Shown piece after piece: positions 61,601 to 64,000 of a stretch of DNA of 64,000 bases (its first letter is position 1; every line of letters begins with the position of its first letter). A program made the position numbers and the translations under genes. Source of the stretch: Rhineura floridana (lineage: Eukaryota > Chordata > Lepidosauria > Squamata > Rhineuridae); assembly GCF_030035675.1 (NCBI RefSeq), contig NC_084493.1:20499822-20563821 (forward strand). The letters run 5' to 3'. The notes under the pieces are model-generated. The model was not told the origin of the DNA. It saw nothing but the letters and a program-made list of their open reading frames with translations, and made no database searches.

Positions 61601-63463
61601 GACTAAAACCTGGAGCGGATTCACCGCTCCATTGACACTCAGGGCCAGGGCCAGACATGACTGGGCCCTTGGGCACCAGCCTGCCCTGGGCCTGCAGTGC
61701 CTGCACGCACACACACCCCACCTACCTCACCCATTGCCTCATGTGAATGTTGTGCACGCTGTGCATGCATGCCTACCATCAACCAAGATGGCGGAGGGAG
61801 CTTCCCTAAGAGGCTGATGCTGCCACCGCCACCTTCTTGGTTAATGGCACGCATCTGTGCTATGCATGCACATGCCTGCCATCAACCAAGATGGCTGTAG
61901 AGGTGTGCATGCATGTGCATGCAGCACGCATAGCATTCACAGCAATGGGAGAGGTAGGTGAGGCATGCATGCGGGCTTATTGAAGCCTGTGTGTTCTGTA
62001 GGGCCTTGGAGCTCCCTCTCTGCAGTCTATGGCAGGGTCAGGAGTCGACGGTGCTGTGGATTGCAAAACAGGAGAGCTATCCTGTCACTCTAAGGAGGGG
62101 TTCTTCAGGGGCCCCTCTGGGCCGCAGGGGTCCTCAGCCAGGGCCCGACCTGTCCACCCTCTGATGCTGACCCTGCTGACACTGGAGCCACCAGTCTCCA
62201 CTGATTGACAGAAGCAGGAACAGAGACTGCTATAAGGTTATTCCTTTGGAAGAATCATTTTTAAAAATCCTCAAAACCCCAACTGCCAGACTTCATTTCC
62301 ATTTTAGTGCAGGAAGTGCATATCAGCTGCAAGAATCCAATTCCATAGGACTGAAGTAAAGTCTGGAGAAAATCAGTAGCGAAATAAAGTGGGGGCAAGG
62401 CTTCATGGCATAGCGCATCCTTGGCATGCACGTTTAGTTCCTTGCATCGCCAGATAAAAGGATCAGGGAGCCATTGATGGGAAAGGCCCCATGGTGGCTG
62501 GCACTCATTGAGACTGGTAGGGCGGAGAAAGGGAGACCAAATAGTAAGTGGAGCTGGAGCCAATGATAGCCGGAGCCAACACATTCTAGTTCTGCTGCCA
62601 TACTCCTCCCTATTGAGTTCTGTACAGAGTTTGGAAAAGTTACTTTTTTGAACTACAACTCCCATCAGCCCAATCCAGTGGCCATGCTGGCTGGGGCTGA
62701 TGGGAGTTGTAGTTCAAAAAAGTAACTTTTCCAAGCTCTGGTTCTGTAATGGCAACACTGAGGATAAGAAGGGCAAGTAGTGCCACCCCCTGGACTGGAT
62801 GTAAGTAAAAAGGCAGGCAGGTGGGGGTTAGCAAAAGGCAGGCTGAGATTGGGGGGGGCAGTGCCCTGTTTGCCCCAGTGGAGCAGCCTCCACTGGAAAG
62901 ACCTCTGCCTGAGACCACAGAATCAACTCACTATTTAATGCACTGGGCATGCGGCCTCTTGTCTTCCACCACCTTGTGGATGTGCTTCTGGGGCTATCCC
63001 CAGGTGTAATTCCCTTTCTGACTTAGAGTCCTTGATGTTATCCCCTGAAGAAGGGGAATCTAATCGCAGGGTCATGACAATCCCTCTCCCCCCTTTTTGG
63101 CTTCCTTCTGTTCAGTAAAGATTGTTGGCTCTGATGTCAGTGGGGCAGTAAATGTGCTCCAGGTTTTAGTCTGAACTTCCAAGGAGCTGTCCAGGGTGCT
63201 TTTAGTCCAAACGTTCAGACCAAAACCTGGAGCGGTTTTGCTGCTCCACTGGGATCTGAGCCAGCAGTCTCCACTGCTTCTGTTATTCACGATCTGCAAT
63301 GCTAGCCTTTTCCTTTGCCCCATAATGTCTGACTGACTTGAGAAGTAATGGGTGTTCTTTCTCTTTTCAGTCCTTGTTGGTGTCCCAGTACTGGTACTAC
63401 ATGCTCGAGATGAGCTTCTATTTGTCCCTGTTGTTAACCCTTGGATTCGACACCAAAAGGAAG
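52432..63463 (+). CDS. CERS3: CERS3 (ceramide synthase 3), first six coding exons
   Basis: Exons 52432-52613, 54150-54267, 58135-58253, 59170-59227, 61260-61310 and 63371-63463 join in frame to 207 codons. The product starts [20 protein letters not shown] and has a first membrane segment ([19 protein letters not shown], about residues 39-57). A homeobox-like domain follows (about 67-135, ending KWFKRRRN), then the start of the TLC/LAG1 domain ([42 protein letters not shown]). Family members join a fatty acyl-CoA to a sphingoid base in the ER membrane; CERS3 makes the very- and ultra-long-chain ceramides of the epidermal barrier. Identity rests on family motifs plus position next to LINS1; another CERS paralogue is less likely. 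The catalytic His-His region lies beyond the window. Confidence 0.9.
52870..52978 (+). mobile_element. L2-type LINE 3' end in CERS3 intron 1
   Basis: TTGTACACCGCTTAGAAATG and AGTGGCATATAAATGTAATA form an L2-like tail; no coding part. Confidence 0.5.
52985..53110 (+). mobile_element. TAGGGATGG-family fragment
   Basis: GCTTGCAAAAATACATTTAT then GGGGAAAGTGTGCATAAAAATGAA match the inside of 12435-12877. Confidence 0.5.
53120..53361. repeat. GC-rich repeat, partial copy
   Basis: GTGGGTTGCTGCTACTTACT (like 50880), and GTGCCCACTGGGACTGGTAG, GTGGAAGGCGGGGAGACCAA matching the start of the next copy. Limits uncertain. Confidence 0.4.
53362..53668. mobile_element. CAGTGGAGGCTGGTG-ended repeat
   Basis: Begins GGCAGTGGAGGCTAGTG and ends GCACCAGCCTCCTCTTG, imperfect inverted ends. 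Inside: AGAGCCAATGACAGGC, CCTCCTCCCTGCTG, CTGGACTGGTTG, AGGCAGGCAGGTGGAGG. Sibling of 62505-62897. Class not determined; the ends resemble hAT. Confidence 0.55.
53669..53875. repeat. Second, partial copy of the preceding repeat
   Basis: AGAGCCAATGACAGGCAGAG, TCCTCCTCCCTGCTGAGTTC, CAACACGGAGACTAAAGG and CCCTGGACTGGTTGG repeat the inside of 53362-53668 in the same orientation. Confidence 0.55.
54150..54267 (+). CDS. CERS3: CERS3 coding exon 2
   Basis: Acceptor GTCTTTCCAG; donor TCACAG|GTGAAG. Encodes [14 protein letters not shown], then [18 protein letters not shown], matching human PNTVLENFFKHSTRQPLQ (from memory). Confidence 0.9.
54268..54639 (+). other. CERS3 intron 2, left part, nothing recognised
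   Basis: Includes a short TAAATTACAT(C)/TTACATAAATT inverse-repeat patch near 54475-54525. No gene element seen. Confidence 0.4.
54640..54998 (+). mobile_element. CR1 LINE 3' end
   Basis: ATGATAGCACTCTTCAGGTA, CTGAAAGGTTGTCACACAGA, GAGGCATTCAAGAGGCAGCT, CTATTCTATGATTCTCTG tail. Late ORF and 3' untranslated region in sense with CERS3. Confidence 0.88.
54999..55764 (+). other. CERS3 intron 2, nothing recognised
   Basis: No exon-like or repeat signal that I can name. Confidence 0.4.
55765..55907. mobile_element. Palindromic MITE (ACTACAACTCC family)
   Basis: Left ACCAGGGGAAGCCAACATGG with TGTGGACTGCAACTCCCATA; right AATGGGAAATGTAGTCTAAT and GGCAACACGTTGGCAATCCC. Confidence 0.7.
56142..56685 (-). 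mobile_element. CR1 LINE 3' end, split by an L2 insertion
   Basis: Left 56142-56242 has TAGAGTTGGAAGGGGCCTAT and CTCAATGCAGGAATCC. Right 56607-56685 has TGCCTCTTGAATGTCTCC and GTTGGAGAGCCCACCATC. The parts are continuous in other CR1 copies. Confidence 0.85.
56243..56606 (-). mobile_element. L2-group LINE 3' end inserted in CR1
   Basis: Tail TTAATTAATTGTCTTTATTT, TACCCCGCCATCCTTCC, then the inverse coding for [31 protein letters not shown] stands on both sides (56235-56242 and 56607-56614), an 8-base target duplication. Confidence 0.85.
57068..57170. repeat. CAATCCTA-type repeat
   Basis: AGGCTGAAATCCTATTCACA, CCCACTGAACTTAGTAGGCC, GAGCAAGTAGGCATG and TAGGATTGCATTG. Confidence 0.6.
57184..57262. 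mobile_element. Left half of a palindromic MITE
   Basis: CAGGTGTGGGGAACCTGTGG, CTCCAGATGTTGCTGAACTA, CAACTCCCATCATCCC, then breaks off near GGCCATACT. Confidence 0.65.
57415..57596 (+). mobile_element. L2-type LINE 3' end with (TAA)n
   Basis: TTTGTATGTCGCCTAGAGTG, GATAGGCGTCGAATAGATTT then about ten AAT units; same style of end as 16062-17258 inverted. Confidence 0.7.
57813..58050. repeat. TATCCAA/TTGGATA family repeat, full
   Basis: Left GGTATCCAATGAAAGAGATC; right TCAATTTAGTTGGATACC, inverted ends. Inside, CTGCTTGTGCAA pairs with TTGTGCAAGCAGAA, and CTGTTCGGGGGTTCCCC with GGAACAGATTTGGGAAGA. Confidence 0.7.
58135..58253 (+). CDS. CERS3: CERS3 coding exon 3 (homeobox-like)
   Basis: Acceptor CACCCCCCAG follows an unusual C-run. 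Donor GCTTG|GTAAGA. Encodes [37 protein letters not shown], the second half of the homeobox-like domain with the WF..RRRN signature. Confidence 0.93.
58690..59103 (+). mobile_element. CR1 LINE 3' end in CERS3 intron 3
   Basis: GATCAGGGGACTGGAAACAA, GAGGAGAGACTGAAAGAAGT, CTGAGGGGAGATACGATAGC, then GAGGCATTCAAGAGGCAGCT and the tail CTGCTATTCTATGTC. One of the better CR1 copies here. Confidence 0.9.
59170..59227 (+). CDS. CERS3: CERS3 coding exon 4
   Basis: Acceptor TTTTTGCAG; donor CATGAT|GTAAGT. Encodes [20 protein letters not shown], the first span of the TLC domain. Human: [20 protein letters not shown]. Confidence 0.9.
59558..60066 (+). mobile_element. L2-group LINE 3' end in CERS3 intron 4
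   Basis: Frame 59440-59844 contains [36 protein letters not shown] and [14 protein letters not shown]. Then an AT-rich end with AAGTCGCTTTGGATCACATT and (TTA)n. Confidence 0.85.
60125..60232. repeat. TATCCAA/TTGGATA family repeat, short
   Basis: TTGGTTATATCCAATGCTAG at the left and CATAGTTGGATACAGCC at the right are inverted; inside TACTCATTGAAATTAATGG is answered by TCCATTAATGTAATGGGTC. Confidence 0.65.
60500..60530 (+). repeat. (AC)n microsatellite
   Basis: ACACACACAGACACACACAC with an ACACGCAC end. Confidence 0.85.
60552..60780 (+). repeat. Unclassified dispersed repeat, copy 2
   Basis: Same order of blocks as 5778-5990: CCCCCTTGAAAAGTACATAG, AGGAAGTTGGAAAAATG, CTTTCCTCTTTCAGCTCT, TTAATTCTACTGGATCT. 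Confidence 0.55.
60940..61000 (+). mobile_element. LINE-type 3' tail with (ATTG)n
   Basis: TAGTGTTGGTCTTTGACTGT, AATAAATGATTGATTGATTG; same tail as 28037-28095. Confidence 0.5.
61030..61205 (+). mobile_element. Ancient MIR-like SINE
   Basis: ACCCTGTAAGGTAGGCC, GCTATTTTCATACTGCAAAT-GAGGG, CTCAGCTAGTTTGTGGCAGA and GATATTTGAACC follow the order of the amniote MIR/L2-type consensus as I remember it. Strongly diverged, so old. Confidence 0.5.
61260..61310 (+). CDS. CERS3: CERS3 coding exon 5 (51 bases)
   Basis: Acceptor TTTTTTCTAG; donor TTCCAA|GTGAGT. Encodes [17 protein letters not shown], corresponding to human KPWLYDLWEVWNDYPKQ. Too short to stand out as an open frame. Confidence 0.92.
61495..62203. 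mobile_element. CAGTGGAGACTGGTGG inverted-repeat element, split
   Basis: Ends CAGTGGAGACTGGTGG and CCACCAGTCTCCACTG are perfect 16-base inverted repeats. Inside, ACTTTCAATGAGCTGTCC and CCTTGAACATTCAGACTAAA pair with flanking parts. Flanks ATTAAAAG and ATTGACAG match at 6 of 8. Split by 61640-62175. A sibling is at 63122-63284. Confidence 0.75.
61640..62175. mobile_element. hAT-like GC-rich element nested in the previous one
   Basis: Ends CAGGGCCAG and CTGACCCTG are nearly inverse. Flanks TTGACACT (61632-61639) and CTGACACT (62176-62183) match at 7 of 8. Inside, AACCAAGATGGC and ATGCATGC motifs recur (61780-61930). No coding. Confidence 0.7.
62204..62504 (+). other. CERS3 intron 5, nothing recognised
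   Basis: The minus open frame at 62261-62665 crosses into repeats and shows no homology. Not counted as a gene. Confidence 0.4.
62505..62897. mobile_element. CAGTGGAGGCTGGTG-ended repeat, split by a MITE
   Basis: GGCACTCATTGAGACTGGTAG at the left and CAGCCTCCACTGG at the right; inside, GAGCCAATGATAGCCGGAGC, CTCCTCCCTATTGAG, CTGGACTGGATG and AGGCAGGCAGGTGGGGG follow 53362-53668 in order. Confidence 0.65.
62625..62740. mobile_element. Palindromic hAT-like MITE, near-perfect hairpin
   Basis: 116 bases. Starts CAGAGTTTGGAAAAGTTACT, ends AGTAACTTTTCCAAGCTCTG, and is almost identical to 46209-46324 throughout. GTTCTGTA stands exactly on both sides (62617-62624, 62741-62748). Confidence 0.93.
63122..63284. 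mobile_element. Sibling of the CAGTGGAGACTGGTGG element, left end missing
   Basis: GATGTCAGTGGGGCAGTAAA, GCTCCAGGTTTTAGTCTGAA, then its inverse TTCAGACCAAAACCTGGAGC and the end CCAGCAGTCTCCACTG. Confidence 0.65.
63371..63463 (+). CDS. CERS3: CERS3 coding exon 6, GC donor
   Basis: Acceptor TCTCTTTTCAG. Encodes [20 protein letters not shown] then LGFDTKRK (human [26 protein letters not shown]). The exon must end after AAG at 63463, where the next bases are GCAAGT, a GC donor with otherwise perfect consensus. Next exon is outside the window. Confidence 0.9.
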
Positions 63464-64000
63464 GCAAGTCCTGATGACAATCCATAAATCTACTGTATAG
63501 CTCGGAAAGTTGTTTGTCAGTTCTGGATGCATTTGGACATCATAACTAAGTTTGGCATCATGGTTCCCAAGATGAAGGTGCAGGGTTTTCTCTGTGTTTT
63601 CATACAGTTAGATACCATTTTGAATCAAGATTGCCAACTGAAATGTTCACAATTGCATAGATTTTAAGATTTCAAATGTGCACTGACTGTTCTGGTTTCT
63701 TAGAATTCCAGAGCAACACTAGGCACTTTCCACAACTCTTTCATAATTTGCTTCCTTTCAGTGGAGAAGAAAAATGTTGCATTGCAGCTTTCCACAACAG
63801 ATTTCTTAGTCAAGAGCTAGGGGAGAACTAGGCCCTGAGAGCACACAATAGCAACTCAGAGAAGCCACAGCACCATAGGGTAAAACCAGGGCTGCTGAGA
63901 GATGGAAACTGGGCATTCAGATGCGCAGGGGCCCAGACTGTCAGCTTTCATTTAAAAACAAAAAACAGCCCCTAGCCCTCCTAGAAAGAAAGTTTTGAAG
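63464..64000 (+). other. CERS3 intron after exon 6 (to window end)
   Basis: No further exon: the expected continuation around DFLAHIIHH is not found here. No named repeat seen. Confidence 0.6.

Overview
This is a window of a vertebrate nuclear genome, almost certainly a squamate reptile (lizard or snake). Two SINE copies (28302-28524 and 41940-42141, both minus) have the tRNA-like head and Bov-B-like tail of Sauria SINEs, a squamate family. Around them lie L2 and CR1 LINEs, tRNA-derived SINEs and many short inverted-repeat elements. There are no operons, CRISPR arrays or prokaryotic features.

Two host genes lie on the plus strand. LINS1 (Lines homolog 1) occupies 4375-10567 as its last four coding exons. 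The N-terminal exons are not seen and should lie before base 1. CERS3 (ceramide synthase 3) starts at 52432 and its first six coding exons run to 63463; the catalytic half lies beyond the window. All exon joins keep frame and all introns are GT-AG, except the last CERS3 donor, which is GC. The order LINS1 then CERS3 on one strand matches my memory of the mammalian locus. The genes have no obvious functional link: LINS1 is a poorly understood developmental protein and CERS3 makes very-long-chain ceramides of the skin barrier.

The roughly 42 kb between the genes, and the introns, are mostly transposable elements. L2-group LINEs lie at 1-1968 (minus), 16062-17258 (minus), 19322-20865 (plus), 22201-23095 (plus) and 43620-46170 (minus), with many 3' fragments. 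They form at least two lineages. CR1 3' ends lie at about 3.0, 24.7, 54.6, 56.1 and 58.7 kb. A Ty1/copia-like fossil (46643-49344) has a clear 5' LTR and a primer site matching the middle of initiator tRNA-Met. A decayed endogenous-retrovirus remnant ends about 120 bases before the first CERS3 coding exon.

The most informative structure is in the small non-autonomous DNA elements. Several have intact terminal inverted repeats and 8-base target duplications readable by eye, placing them with hAT transposons. Several are nested: three levels at 39.3-40.8 kb, two at 61.5-62.2 kb and two at 62.5-62.9 kb. I found no clear case of an undescribed biological system. The best leads are the nested elements, a repeat family whose arms contain a ZNF143-like core, an inverted pair of CCAAT-rich repeats 29 kb apart, an open frame inside a probable solo LTR, and an unassigned 169-codon open stretch at 2011-2517.
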